44,002 nt of DNA from Candidatus Sumerlaeota bacterium. Lineage in GTDB: Bacteria; Sumerlaeota; Sumerlaeia; Sumerlaeales; Sumerlaeaceae. The number at the start of each line of letters is the position of its first letter. Within the stretch, counting starts at the first letter, position 1. Where the stretch lies: NCBI GenBank assembly GCA_026398535.1, contig JAPLSQ010000013.1, forward strand, positions 1-44,002. Reading direction: 5' to 3'. This document shows, one piece after another, positions 16,734 to 26,107 of this stretch. Below the pieces are notes generated by a model. The model had not been told where the DNA came from. It ran no database searches and worked only from the letters and a program-made list of their open reading frames with translations. A program made the translations under genes and the position numbers.

Positions 16734-19313
16734 ATGCAGACGGACAAATTCACTGTGAAAGCCGCCGAGGCCCTTCAAACGGCGCAATCGCTGGCAAATG
16801 AATACGCGAACACGGAAATCACGCCCGAGCATCTGCTGCTGGCGCTTATGACACAGAATGATGGGATCATTCCCTCGCTGTTGCAGGCCGTCGGGCTGAA
16901 CGCGCATCAGATTGCCGGAAAACTGCGCGATGCCGTGGACCGTCTGCCCAAGGTGTCCGGGACCATTCAGCAAGGGCCCCACCTGTCGCGCGCGCTCAAC
17001 CTTGTCTTCGATTCCGCGGAAAAAGAGGCATCGCGGATGAATGACCAGTACGTCTCGACTGAACACCTCCTTCTGGGCATCCTTAAACAGCGCTCCTGCG
17101 AGGCCGCCCGGATTCTTGCCGCGCAGGGAGCGGATGAAAACACCATCCTTCAGGCGCTGACGCAGGTGCGAGGCACCCAGCGGGTGACGGACCAAAATCC
17201 AGAGGACAAGTACGAAGCTCTCAAGAAATACGCGCGCGATCTGACGGAGGCCGCGCGCGCGGGCAGGCTCGATCCCGTCATCGGCCGCGACGAGGAAATA
17301 CGCCGCGTGATGCAGGTGCTTTCGCGCAAGACGAAAAACAATCCCGTGCTCATCGGCGATCCCGGCGTGGGCAAAACGGCCATCGTCGAGGGGCTGGCCC
17401 AGCGCATCGTGCGCGGAGACGTGCCGGAGGGACTGCGCGATAAGCGCATCGTCGCCATCGACATGGGCGCGCTCATCGCCGGCGCCAGGTTCCGCGGCGA
17501 GTTTGAGGAGCGCCTGAAAGCCGTCGTCAATGAAGTCGTGCAGTCCAACGGCCTGATCATACTTTTTATCGATGAACTGCACACGGTGGTGGGCGCGGGC
17601 GCCGCGGAGGGAGCGATGGACGCCGCAAACATGCTCAAACCGCCGCTGGCGCGCGGGGAGCTTCACACCATCGGCGCCACGACCATTGATGAATACCGCA
17701 AACACATTGAAAAGGACGCCGCGCTCGAGCGCCGGTTCCAGCCGATCACCGTGGAAGAGCCAGGCGTCGAGGACACTATTTCAATATTGCGCGGTCTTCG
17801 CGACCGTTACGAGCAGCATCACAAGGTGCGGATTAAGGACAACGCGCTCGTTGCCGCCGCCGTGTTGAGCCATCGTTATATCACTGACCGCTTTCTGCCC
17901 GACAAAGCCATTGACCTGGTGGACGAGGCCGCGTCGCGACTGCACATGGAGATCACCTCGCGGCCCGAGGAACTGGACGAGGTGAAACGCCGCATTATCC
18001 AGCTTCAGGTCGAAGCGGTCGCGCTGCGCAAAGAAGGCGACAAATCCAGCCGCGAACGGCTGGAAAAACTCGAACGCGAATTGGCCGACCTCCAAGAGGA
18101 GGAGCACAGACTTGAAACCCAATGGCAGGCGGACAAGCAAACCGGCGACCGCATCGCCAGGATGAAAAAGCAGATCGGCGAACTCCAGCACCAGATGGAA
18201 CTGGCCCGGCAGATCGCTGATTGGAACAAGCTGGCGGAACTCCAGCACGGCAAATTGCCGGCGCTCCAGCATGAGCTGGAACGCATGCAGACGCTCGTGG
18301 ATGGCGGATCGGGGCTGGCGCATCATGAGGTCACCGGGGAGGACATTGCCGAAATCGTCGCCAGGTGGACAAATATCCCTGTTTCCAGGCTGATGGAAGG
18401 CGAGGTGCAGAAACTGGTCAGGATGAACGAGCGCCTGGCGGAACGGGTCATCGGCCAGCAGGAAGCCATCGGCGCCGTCTCAAACGCCGTGCGCCGCGCG
18501 CGAGCCGGTCTTGCCGATCCGAACCGTCCCATCGGATCATTCATTTTTCTGGGGCCGACCGGGGTTGGAAAAACCGAGCTTGCGCGCGCGCTGGCCGAGT
18601 TTCTCTTCGATGATGAGGACAGCATGGTGCGCATCGACATGAGCGAGTACATGGAGAAGCACTCCGTTTCGCGCATGATCGGCGCGCCGCCGGGCTATGT
18701 GGGTTACGAGCAGGGCGGCCAGCTTACCGGGGCCGTGCGCCGCAAACCATACACCGTGGTGCTGTTCGATGAAATCGAGAAGGCGCACCCGGACGTGTTC
18801 AATGTGCTGTTGCAGATTCTTGAGGACGGCCGGCTGACCGACGGCCAGGGGCGCGTGGTCAATTTCAGGAATACTGTGCTGATCATGACGTCGAACATTG
18901 CCTCGTCGATCATTGAAAAAATGATCGGCGATGATGAGGGCAAACTCGACCGCGTCGTGCGCGAGGAACTGCGCCAGCGCTTCCGCCCCGAATTCCTTAA
19001 CCGCGTGGACGAGATCATTATCTTCCGCTCCCTGTCTCGCGAACAGGTGGAGAAAATCATCGATATCCAGATGCGCCGCGTGTTCGAGCGCCTTGGCGAC
19101 CGCAAGATGACCCTTGAGTTGACCGAAGCGGCGCGGCGCCTTATCGCTGCCGAAGGGTATGATCCCGCTTATGGCGCCCGCCCGCTCAAGCGCGCCATTC
19201 AGCGTGAAATTCTCGACCCTCTCTCGCTCAAGATGCTTGAAGGCGCCTTCCATGAGGGAGACAGCATCCGCGCCGATGCGCTGAATGGGAAAATAGTTTT
19301 TGAGAAGGCATGA
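16734..19313 (+). CDS. clpB: ATP-dependent disaggregase chaperone ClpB
   Basis: An 859-residue hexameric AAA+ chaperone that, with DnaK, pulls proteins out of aggregates. The N-terminal Clp repeat domain spans about 1-150. The first ATPase has Walker A GDPGVGKT (about 208-215) and Walker [14 protein letters not shown]. The coiled middle domain lies at about 400-520 ([16 protein letters not shown] onward), which marks ClpB rather than ClpA or ClpC. The second ATPase has [10 protein letters not shown] (about 607) and [22 protein letters not shown] lies ten bases before the ATG. No clear heat-shock promoter or CIRCE element is seen in the 82-base gap before it. Full length and intact. Confidence 0.98.
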   Translation: MQTDKFTVKAAEALQTAQSLANEYANTEITPEHLLLALMTQNDGIIPSLLQAVGLNAHQIAGKLRDAVDRLPKVSGTIQQGPHLSRALNLVFDSAEKEASRMNDQYVSTEHLLLGILKQRSCEAARILAAQGADENTILQALTQVRGTQRVTDQNPEDKYEALKKYARDLTEAARAGRLDPVIGRDEEIRRVMQVLSRKTKNNPVLIGDPGVGKTAIVEGLAQRIVRGDVPEGLRDKRIVAIDMGALIAGARFRGEFEERLKAVVNEVVQSNGLIILFIDELHTVVGAGAAEGAMDAANMLKPPLARGELHTIGATTIDEYRKHIEKDAALERRFQPITVEEPGVEDTISILRGLRDRYEQHHKVRIKDNALVAAAVLSHRYITDRFLPDKAIDLVDEAASRLHMEITSRPEELDEVKRRIIQLQVEAVALRKEGDKSSRERLEKLERELADLQEEEHRLETQWQADKQTGDRIARMKKQIGELQHQMELARQIADWNKLAELQHGKLPALQHELERMQTLVDGGSGLAHHEVTGEDIAEIVARWTNIPVSRLMEGEVQKLVRMNERLAERVIGQQEAIGAVSNAVRRARAGLADPNRPIGSFIFLGPTGVGKTELARALAEFLFDDEDSMVRIDMSEYMEKHSVSRMIGAPPGYVGYEQGGQLTGAVRRKPYTVVLFDEIEKAHPDVFNVLLQILEDGRLTDGQGRVVNFRNTVLIMTSNIASSIIEKMIGDDEGKLDRVVREELRQRFRPEFLNRVDEIIIFRSLSREQVEKIIDIQMRRVFERLGDRKMTLELTEAARRLIAAEGYDPAYGARPLKRAIQREILDPLSLKMLEGAFHEGDSIRADALNGKIVFEKA

Positions 19314-19319
19314 ACAGGA

Positions 19320-19342
19320 GCGGATGTTGCCGCCCGTTTTTT
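19320..19342 (+). terminator. Weak candidate terminator after clpB
   Basis: GCGG (19320-19323) can pair with CCGC (19330-19333), and T6 follows at 19337-19342. The stem is only four pairs, so this is a weak intrinsic terminator at best. Confidence 0.3.
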
Positions 19343-19409
19343 CTTGGCATTCGCGGGGCTGGACAGTCATTACCGTAAATCCAAATCAATATCATCCAGG
19401 AGAGATGTG

Positions 19410-22184
19410 ATGTGCATAATGGGACACAGGGTCTTTGTTGTCGCGCGCGCGGCGATGGCATTCAATTTGGCGGGCATCGCGGGATTGGGATTGTCCCAGA
19501 CTCCCACATCATCAACACAAACGCAGACTACGGTCACCGCCATCGTTGCCCGGACAACAGCAACAGTTGCTGGCGCGTTGACGACCACGACGCCTCAGGA
19601 CGAATTCCGGCAGAAACTCCGCCAGGCATCCGTTGCGGATGATTACCTCGAAACGACGGGGGGAAAAGCGGTCATATTCAATGATCTCGTTGACACAGTG
19701 CCCGCAAGGTTGCGCCGCGGCGTCACCCGGAAACAAATCCGGCCCGACCAGCGTTTCATTCTAACCAGCGAAACGATCAGCACACCCATCGGCCGCCAGC
19801 CCGAAGGCGGTTTGAGCGGTAAACTTATCTTCTGCTGCGGCGGGCATGGCTGGACGTTCGACACGAGCACATCTCTGTGGTACACGCAGCGCCCGTTGCT
19901 CTACAATATGGTCGAGGATTACGGCAACATTGACCAGTTGAATTTCTTTGCTGATTACTGTTTTCGCGCCGGGGCAACGGTCATTCCCGCCCGCCCGCTT
20001 GGCCGCCAGTCCATCGAGCGCATCGTCGACAACTCCAACGAGCCGAACTGCGGATTCCAAGGGCCATGGCAGGATTCCACTTCTGACATCTATTATGGCT
20101 CTCCGCGCGACAAAGTTCCCTACCGGTTCGCGATCGCGTCAAAGGATGAAACCGCGGTCGCGCGCTACCGTCCCCTGATTCCCAAAAGCGATTATTATCC
20201 CGTCTATGCATGGGCGCGAGATGGCGCCGACCGCGTGAATCAGACATACCGCATCGTTCATTCCGGCGGCGCCACCGAAGTGAAAGTGAATCATCGGCGT
20301 GTGGGCAAAGGGTGGGTTTACATTGGACAGTATTATTTCGATCAGGGCCGCAACGGTTATGTTGAGATCACGAATCGCGCGGATGATCCTGCCGATGCCG
20401 ATGGAAAGCATGTGGTCATTGCCGACGCGATCCGTTTCGGAAATGGGGTTGGCGATGTGAACCGCGGCGGCGGTATCTCTGGTTTCAGCCGCGAGGAGGA
20501 AGCCGCGCGCTACTGGGCGGAGCGAAGCCTGGCTGCGCGCGCCTTGCCCATTTATGCCGCCATCGGAACGAACGACGGCAGCGATAATGTCGGAACACCG
20601 CCGCGTCTTTCCGCCTACATGAACCGTGAGAAGGACGGCACATATTTCGACCGAATCTACCTGGGATTTCACTCCAACGCGGCGGGCGGGCGCGGAACGG
20701 TGGGGTTGTTCTGTGAATCGCCCGAGCTCCGGCCCGACCTGCAGGAAGAATGGGCGAAAACTGTGGCGCGCCAGCAGAATGACGACCTTGCGGCAACGGG
20801 CGCATTGCCCAGGATGCCGGTTCCATGGTTCGTGCGCGCAAAACTCACTGATTCACATATCGATTTCGGCGAAATACGGCGCGATTACATCAATAACGAG
20901 ATGTGCGCCACGATTAATGAGGTGGCTTTCCATGACAACTCGACCGACACGATTCTGCTGCGCACTCCGCTTGTGCGCGATGCCATGGGCCGCGCAAATT
21001 ACAAGGCCGTGCTGCGATTTTTCCGCGAGCATGATCCGCGGAAACCCAATCCGGTCATCCTCCCCGATCCGCCTGTCATCCTTTCCGCGTCAGCGCTGAA
21101 CTCATCCTCCGTTCTGGTCAGATGGGCTCCGCCTGTGTTCAATCCCGCTGGCGGGGCGGCGCCGGCAAGTTACCGGGTCTGTCATTCGCAGAACGGGTTT
21201 GGATTCGATGGCGGAAAAAACGCGGGGAATGCAACGAGTCTGGTCATGGACAACATTGATCCTGACGCGCCTCATTACTTCAGGATCACAGCGGTCAACG
21301 CCGGCGGCGAGAGCGCGCCGTCACGCGTTTTGGGATCGGCGCGTCCGTCTGGCGCGCCGGCGTCCGCGCTTGTTGTGTCGGCTTTCACGAGCCTGAATGA
21401 GGATCAGAATCTGACACAAACAGCGGCGGGCAATCTTGGTTGGGCATTGCGTCCCGGCGGGGATTTCGTGCGCATCATCCCGCGGCTTATGAACGCGGGC
21501 AATTACAGCGTTCAGGCGGGCGATGCGATTTTTGATGCGGGCCGCGGTTTCGATTCATGCGCCATCGAAGCGTTCACCAGCGGGGGAGCGGCGATGGCGC
21601 CCTACCGCATCGTCGTCATGTTGTTTGGACGGCAAGCTGTTGAAGAAGGATTGTTCAATGAAGATGTGCGCACAACTCTCGCCGCATACTTGAAAAACGG
21701 CGGCAATTTGTTTCTGAGCGGATCGAATATTGCCAGGGAACTCGACGATGCGACAACGCGCCCGGCAAAGATTCTGCGGCAATTCGCGCGGAAAACTTTG
21801 CATGCCGCATTCGCGGGCGGTGACGCCGGCGTTTATACGATCGCGGGCGTCAAAGACGCTCCGTTGTCAACAGCCACCCTTACGCTCGATAATGGATCCG
21901 GGGGCGCGTATAATGCCGTATTGTTGAATGAACTGAAACCGATGGATGGAAGCGTGCCACTGCTTCGCTACAATAATATGAAATCGGCTGCCGCGGCGGT
22001 CGCATATCAGGGTCGAAGCGGACGCGGCGGAGCGGTTGTGTTCGGGTTTCCATTCGAAACAATCCTGGACCGCGCCATCCGCGCTGATGTCATGGACGGG
22101 GTCTTGACCATGTTCCGCATCCCCGCGGTCAAACAGGCGTCTTCTCCGGAGTCGAAGAAACTCCAGAGAACAAAACGCAGATAG
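19410..22184 (+). CDS. Secreted N-acetylmuramoyl-L-alanine amidase with golvesin-like insert, FN3 and C-terminal domain
   Basis: A 924-residue exported mosaic enzyme. AGGAGAG five bases before ATG 19410 fixes the start, and an Ala-rich signal segment follows. The Amidase_3 zinc ligands appear in order: CGGHG (His about 146), MVEDYGN (Glu about 169) and GFHSN (His about 421). The catalytic Glu is probably that of TINEVAFH (about 504). Between the second and third ligand lies a golvesin C-terminal-like domain (about 218-347: YPVYAWARDG, TYRIVHSGG, GWVYIGQYYF, VVIADAIRFG). A fibronectin type III domain follows (about 555-646, ending in HYFRITAVNAGGESAPS). The last 250 residues have VVMLFGRQA and LAAYLKNGGNLFLSG, an amidotransferase/ThuA-like fold without an evident nucleophile. 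It would cut peptide stems from peptidoglycan; the golvesin and FN3 parts probably bind wall or glycans. Assignment of the fold parts is by motif memory. Confidence 0.75.
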   Translation: MCIMGHRVFVVARAAMAFNLAGIAGLGLSQTPTSSTQTQTTVTAIVARTTATVAGALTTTTPQDEFRQKLRQASVADDYLETTGGKAVIFNDLVDTVPARLRRGVTRKQIRPDQRFILTSETISTPIGRQPEGGLSGKLIFCCGGHGWTFDTSTSLWYTQRPLLYNMVEDYGNIDQLNFFADYCFRAGATVIPARPLGRQSIERIVDNSNEPNCGFQGPWQDSTSDIYYGSPRDKVPYRFAIASKDETAVARYRPLIPKSDYYPVYAWARDGADRVNQTYRIVHSGGATEVKVNHRRVGKGWVYIGQYYFDQGRNGYVEITNRADDPADADGKHVVIADAIRFGNGVGDVNRGGGISGFSREEEAARYWAERSLAARALPIYAAIGTNDGSDNVGTPPRLSAYMNREKDGTYFDRIYLGFHSNAAGGRGTVGLFCESPELRPDLQEEWAKTVARQQNDDLAATGALPRMPVPWFVRAKLTDSHIDFGEIRRDYINNEMCATINEVAFHDNSTDTILLRTPLVRDAMGRANYKAVLRFFREHDPRKPNPVILPDPPVILSASALNSSSVLVRWAPPVFNPAGGAAPASYRVCHSQNGFGFDGGKNAGNATSLVMDNIDPDAPHYFRITAVNAGGESAPSRVLGSARPSGAPASALVVSAFTSLNEDQNLTQTAAGNLGWALRPGGDFVRIIPRLMNAGNYSVQAGDAIFDAGRGFDSCAIEAFTSGGAAMAPYRIVVMLFGRQAVEEGLFNEDVRTTLAAYLKNGGNLFLSGSNIARELDDATTRPAKILRQFARKTLHAAFAGGDAGVYTIAGVKDAPLSTATLTLDNGSGGAYNAVLLNELKPMDGSVPLLRYNNMKSAAAAVAYQGRSGRGGAVVFGFPFETILDRAIRADVMDGVLTMFRIPAVKQASSPESKKLQRTKRR

Positions 22185-22320
22185 CAAATCGCCAGCACGA
22201 GCTTTTACGATAGCCCAATCAAAATGCGCCAGGCGGCGAACCTTTTTTTCATTGCTTGTGGCCGCGGTTCCCATGCCTGTTCATTTGCCGAATATGTTTG
22301 GAGGATCACATATTAGCAGC

Positions 22321-23196
22321 ATGCGCTCAAGGATACTCGCCGCCGGATTTCTCGCTCCCGCGATTGTGTTCTTCGCACTGTTTAGTTGGTGGCCCATTAT
22401 CCAGAGTTTTATTATTTCTTTTCAGGAATACAGCACAGATTCCGCCAAAGCCTCGCGATGGATCGGGCTGGAGAACTTCCGCCAGGTGCTGGTTGTGGAT
22501 TCTGATATCACCGCGGTTGCCTGGATGAATGTGTTGTTGTTCGTGGCGCTTGGAATCCTCATCGGATATTTTGTGCCCATTGTCCTTGGCATCGCGATCA
22601 ACGAGATGCGTCATGCCAATTCCTTTTTCCGGATCGCTTATTATCTGCCCGCCATTTTGCCCATGGTCGTGGTCACTATCATGTGGAAATACATTTTCAC
22701 GCCGGAGGAGGGCCTGCTCGACGCCTTGTTTCGGTGGGTTGGTTTGCAGCCTGTTGGCTGGCTGATTAACAAGAGCACGGCGATGCTGGGCCTTGTCATC
22801 ATGGCCACGTGGAAGGGCGCCGGCGCGACGATGATCATTTACCTGGCAGCGCTGCAAGGAGTGCCCGCGGAATTATACGAAGCGGCGGAACTCGATGGCG
22901 CCAGCATCCGCCAGCGGATTCGCCACATCACGATCCCGCAGTTGCTTCCCATCATGCTTGTTCTGCTTATCCTGCAGATCATCGGCACATTCCAGGTGTT
23001 CACCGAGCCGTTCATCATGACAAAGGGCGGCCCCGCGCGCGGCACATACACCGTGCTGATGTACATCTATGACAAACTCTTCCGGGAATATAACTATGGT
23101 CAGGCGACGGCCATGGGGCTCATGCTGTTCCTTGTGCTGGTCATTTTGACGGTGATCTACTCGCTTGTGACACGGCGTCAGGAGCAGAACAGATGA
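22321..23196 (+). CDS. ABC sugar transporter permease (MalF/UgpA-like)
   Basis: An inner-membrane permease of about 291 residues with six membrane segments. The cytoplasmic EAA loop, which docks the ATPase, reads LYEAAELDGASIRQRIRHITIPQL. It fits a carbohydrate (CUT1) importer and forms a pair with the next gene, whose start overlaps its end. The start is uncertain: ATG 22321 fits the family's short N-terminus, but GGAGG lies 16 bases upstream; ATG 22294 and an in-frame ATT at 22312 are alternatives. No binding protein or ATPase adjoins; the binding protein at 4443-5756 is a possible partner, and ATPases of this class are often shared among importers. Confidence 0.88.
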   Translation: MRSRILAAGFLAPAIVFFALFSWWPIIQSFIISFQEYSTDSAKASRWIGLENFRQVLVVDSDITAVAWMNVLLFVALGILIGYFVPIVLGIAINEMRHANSFFRIAYYLPAILPMVVVTIMWKYIFTPEEGLLDALFRWVGLQPVGWLINKSTAMLGLVIMATWKGAGATMIIYLAALQGVPAELYEAAELDGASIRQRIRHITIPQLLPIMLVLLILQIIGTFQVFTEPFIMTKGGPARGTYTVLMYIYDKLFREYNYGQATAMGLMLFLVLVILTVIYSLVTRRQEQNR

Positions 23197-24107
23197 AAGA
23201 TGAACGCGCCCGCTCGCTGATCTCAGACATCGATTACCGCAACCCGTCCACACATTTGATCTATTGGAGTGTTTTTACAGTTCTCTCACTGGGCGCCGTC
23301 ACGACGATTCTGCCGCTGCTTTGGGGATTTTTCAGCGCCCTGAAACCGTCATACGAAATTTTCGGGTTTCCGCCAACTTTTCTTCCCCGTCCGGCCGCGC
23401 GCCCGTGGCAGTGGAACTGGGGTGTCTATGACGAGGTGTTCGCGGGAAGCCAGTTCATGCGATATTTCTGGAACACATTCCTGCTGGCTGTATTCTGCTG
23501 GATCGCCGCGATCGTGCCGTCGTCGTTGGCGGGTTATGCGTTGTCGAAAATGAAAACGCCAATGCCCAAGCTGCTCATGCTGCTGTTTTTCATGACTCTC
23601 ATGGTGCCGTTTCAGGCCTATCTGGTGCCGTTGTTCCTGACGGTGCGCGATCTTCCGCTGGTGCACATCAATCTCGTCCAGCATTTCGCAGGCTATCCGG
23701 CGATCATCCTGCCGGCGGGCGTGAGCGCGTTCAATATCTTCCTGTTCAAAAGCTTCTTCGATGACATTCCAACATCGCTTGTCGAAGCGGCGCGCATTGA
23801 CGGCGCGTCGGAGATTGGCATCCTGTTGCGGGTGATCCTGCCGCTCTCATATGCGGTGTTCGCCGTCGTGTCGATCTTCTCCTTCATGGGGACATGGAAC
23901 GACTTTCTGTGGCCGCTGTTGATCATCAACGACAACAATTGGAACACGATTATGCTAAGGCTTTACCAGTACGACCTTCAGGGGGATGTGGCGAAGAACA
24001 AGGTGCTGGCCGCGCTCATGATCAGCAGTGTGCCTCCGCTGCTTTTGTTCGCGCTTTTCCAGCGCAAGATCATGCAGGGCATCGCGCTGACTGGCGTGAA
24101 GTTCTGA
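23193..24107 (+). CDS. ABC sugar transporter permease (MalG/UgpE-like)
   Basis: A 304-residue second permease of the same CUT1 importer, with six membrane segments. The EAA loop is VEAARIDGASEIGILLRVILP. The N-terminal long first segment (LGAVTTILPLLWGFFSALKP) and the motif FKSFFDDIPTSLVEAA are typical of MalG-like subunits. ATGA overlap with the preceding gene (23193-23196) shows translational coupling. The next gene starts 47 bases later and may be in the same transcript. Confidence 0.92.
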   Translation: MKDERARSLISDIDYRNPSTHLIYWSVFTVLSLGAVTTILPLLWGFFSALKPSYEIFGFPPTFLPRPAARPWQWNWGVYDEVFAGSQFMRYFWNTFLLAVFCWIAAIVPSSLAGYALSKMKTPMPKLLMLLFFMTLMVPFQAYLVPLFLTVRDLPLVHINLVQHFAGYPAIILPAGVSAFNIFLFKSFFDDIPTSLVEAARIDGASEIGILLRVILPLSYAVFAVVSIFSFMGTWNDFLWPLLIINDNNWNTIMLRLYQYDLQGDVAKNKVLAALMISSVPPLLLFALFQRKIMQGIALTGVKF

Positions 24108-24154
24108 CAGCGCGGGATGTGATGAGCAGCGAATAATGGCGAACGGACCGCGAA

Positions 24155-26092
24155 ATGGCGCTTGCTGTTGATCTTGTGCTGTTCGTGTGGCTGACGATAT
24201 TATTGGGTGTCAGCGGGCGGATGCTGATGAGCGTCTTCCAGGTTCAAATGCGGGAGCCTGTGGGGCGGCTATGGATTGTGCTTGTGAGTGGCCATGCCGT
24301 ATTCAGCATGGGCATCTTCGTTCTCGGCATACCCGGACTGTTCAGGTTTGCCATAGTGGCGTCGTTCCTTTTTTTGCTCACAGTATTTTATCTTGTGCGC
24401 TGTTTCCGGCGGATAAAGACGGTTAATCATCAATTCGGCAGGGAGTCGGATGCGGACCGTCGTTGCGCGGCGATGCATCGGCTGACCTCATGTTTCGCGG
24501 TCAGGCAGGTCAAGTTGGCCTGGCGGCTCTCCCCGTTGCTTTTCGATGTTATTCTGATCATCACGGCGCTGGCCTTTGGCACGGCGTGCGCGCCCGAGGT
24601 GCGGGGCGATCCGATCATCTATCATATCACGCAGGCGCTTCTATTCGTTGTCAATCATGGCCATGTGGACATCCCCTCGTCGGCGCTGACGTACATTCCG
24701 CAAAACCAGCAACTGCTTTATGCGCTTGCGCTCCTGCTGGGCGGCGACAGCCTTGCCAGACTGCTTAACTGGCTCTCTGGCGTGATGCTGCTTATGGGCG
24801 CTTTCACGGTGTCGCGCCTTCTTGGATGCGGTCGGCGTGATGCAATGGCCGCCGCGGCGCTTGTGGCGCTGTTTCCCATTTGGATCTATATTGCGTCCGC
24901 CTGTTATGTGGATCTGGCTGCCGCCAATTACATCCTGGCCTCGGTCTTTCTGTTGCTGTGTGTGTTTGGAAATGGAATTCACGCCCCCATTGTTGGCATC
25001 CCAACCGCCTGGATGAATTGCGCGTTTATGTCGGCCATCTTTATGGGCATGGCAATGGGCACAAAGTATACGGCCGTTGTGGTGGGGTTTTTCCCCGCGC
25101 TCATGGTTGCCTTGATCGGGGGCTTTATCGCGCGGCGGCGGGATCGTGTGTTTTCAGTCAATATTCTGTCGCTGTTCGTGTGGCTTTTCGTTCTCTCGCT
25201 TGCCGTGTTCTCGCCATGGTTGATACGCAATTATCTGTGGACGGGCAATCCTGTCGCGCCGAGTTTCATGCGCGTGCTTGGGCCTCCCGGCGTGCCTGAA
25301 TCGACGCTCTCCTGGCCCGACATCCAGGCAGGCGATCCGCGCCGGTTATGGCCGCCCTCTCAACTTTTCGCAAGCTACGCGGACATGCTGTTTTCTTTCG
25401 GCGATTATGGCAATTATCTGCCGTTGGTGTGTGTCATTCTAACTGTCGTTGCGTTGTTTTCCGGTCCTGCGATGCGGGCGCGTTTGTTTCCGCCGCCGGT
25501 CGTGTTGTGCATTGTGTTTGTTGTTGCGGCATTTCTTCTGGGCGTTCCTGTTGCCGCGGTGCGGCGCGATTCGCGTTATGTCATGGCGCATACGGCCATC
25601 CTGGCGGCGTTGTCAGTGAAGTGGTGCGTTGTGATTGCCGGCAACATTCCCGATGGGAAAACATGGGCGAAACGATTGGGGGTCGGCATCATCATCGCGC
25701 TGTTCATCCTTTGGCTTCCTGTGGCCATTGTCCGCTTCCATGACCTGAATGAAACGATCTGCCCTGTATTTACAGGGCGCGCGCGCTCAGCATATTTGCG
25801 TGCAAGACTGGCGAATTACGACGCGAATGCGGCATTGGGGCAGCTGATCACCGATACTGCTGGAAAAGTGCTCGGCGCCGCGTATCCGGCGCGTGTGAAT
25901 TATGTGTTGGGCGGCGCGCCGATCACGGCTGATTATCTTGTGCAGAACACCGAAGCGATTGACCCGTCAACCCTGTCCATGTTGAAACGGCGGGGCATCC
26001 GGTATATCATGGGCGATATCAGGCCGGAGCTCAAACCTTATGTGCGCCTGCTTGGTTATTCGATCAACAAACCCGTATGGATCATGGAATAG
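24155..26092 (+). CDS. Multi-pass membrane protein, GT-C glycosyltransferase-like
   Basis: A 645-residue integral membrane protein with about eleven to thirteen hydrophobic segments. The first periplasmic loop (about 149-185) contains APEVRGDPIIYHI, similar to the D-x-x-YHL motif of GT-C (ArnT/PMT-like) enzymes, where an acidic residue is the catalytic base. A large periplasmic C-terminal tail (about 540-645) is also GT-C-like. Such enzymes move a sugar from a polyprenyl-phosphate donor to a lipid, polysaccharide or protein. The donor and acceptor are unknown. A second possibility is a membrane protein of a different O-antigen class. It follows the permease genes and ends 15 bases from the convergent radical SAM gene. 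Confidence 0.6.
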   Translation: MALAVDLVLFVWLTILLGVSGRMLMSVFQVQMREPVGRLWIVLVSGHAVFSMGIFVLGIPGLFRFAIVASFLFLLTVFYLVRCFRRIKTVNHQFGRESDADRRCAAMHRLTSCFAVRQVKLAWRLSPLLFDVILIITALAFGTACAPEVRGDPIIYHITQALLFVVNHGHVDIPSSALTYIPQNQQLLYALALLLGGDSLARLLNWLSGVMLLMGAFTVSRLLGCGRRDAMAAAALVALFPIWIYIASACYVDLAAANYILASVFLLLCVFGNGIHAPIVGIPTAWMNCAFMSAIFMGMAMGTKYTAVVVGFFPALMVALIGGFIARRRDRVFSVNILSLFVWLFVLSLAVFSPWLIRNYLWTGNPVAPSFMRVLGPPGVPESTLSWPDIQAGDPRRLWPPSQLFASYADMLFSFGDYGNYLPLVCVILTVVALFSGPAMRARLFPPPVVLCIVFVVAAFLLGVPVAAVRRDSRYVMAHTAILAALSVKWCVVIAGNIPDGKTWAKRLGVGIIIALFILWLPVAIVRFHDLNETICPVFTGRARSAYLRARLANYDANAALGQLITDTAGKVLGAAYPARVNYVLGGAPITADYLVQNTEAIDPSTLSMLKRRGIRYIMGDIRPELKPYVRLLGYSINKPVWIME

Positions 26093-26107
26093 GGCGCGGA
26101 AAAGCCA

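Noticed and set aside
16716..17705. Minus-strand frame inside clpB
   Set aside because: Shadow of a high-GC, strongly biased coding sequence; no protein family signature.
22185..22293. Intrinsic terminator after the amidase gene
   Set aside because: CGCC/GGCG followed by a T-run after AACC was noted, but the stem is only four pairs and too weak to claim.
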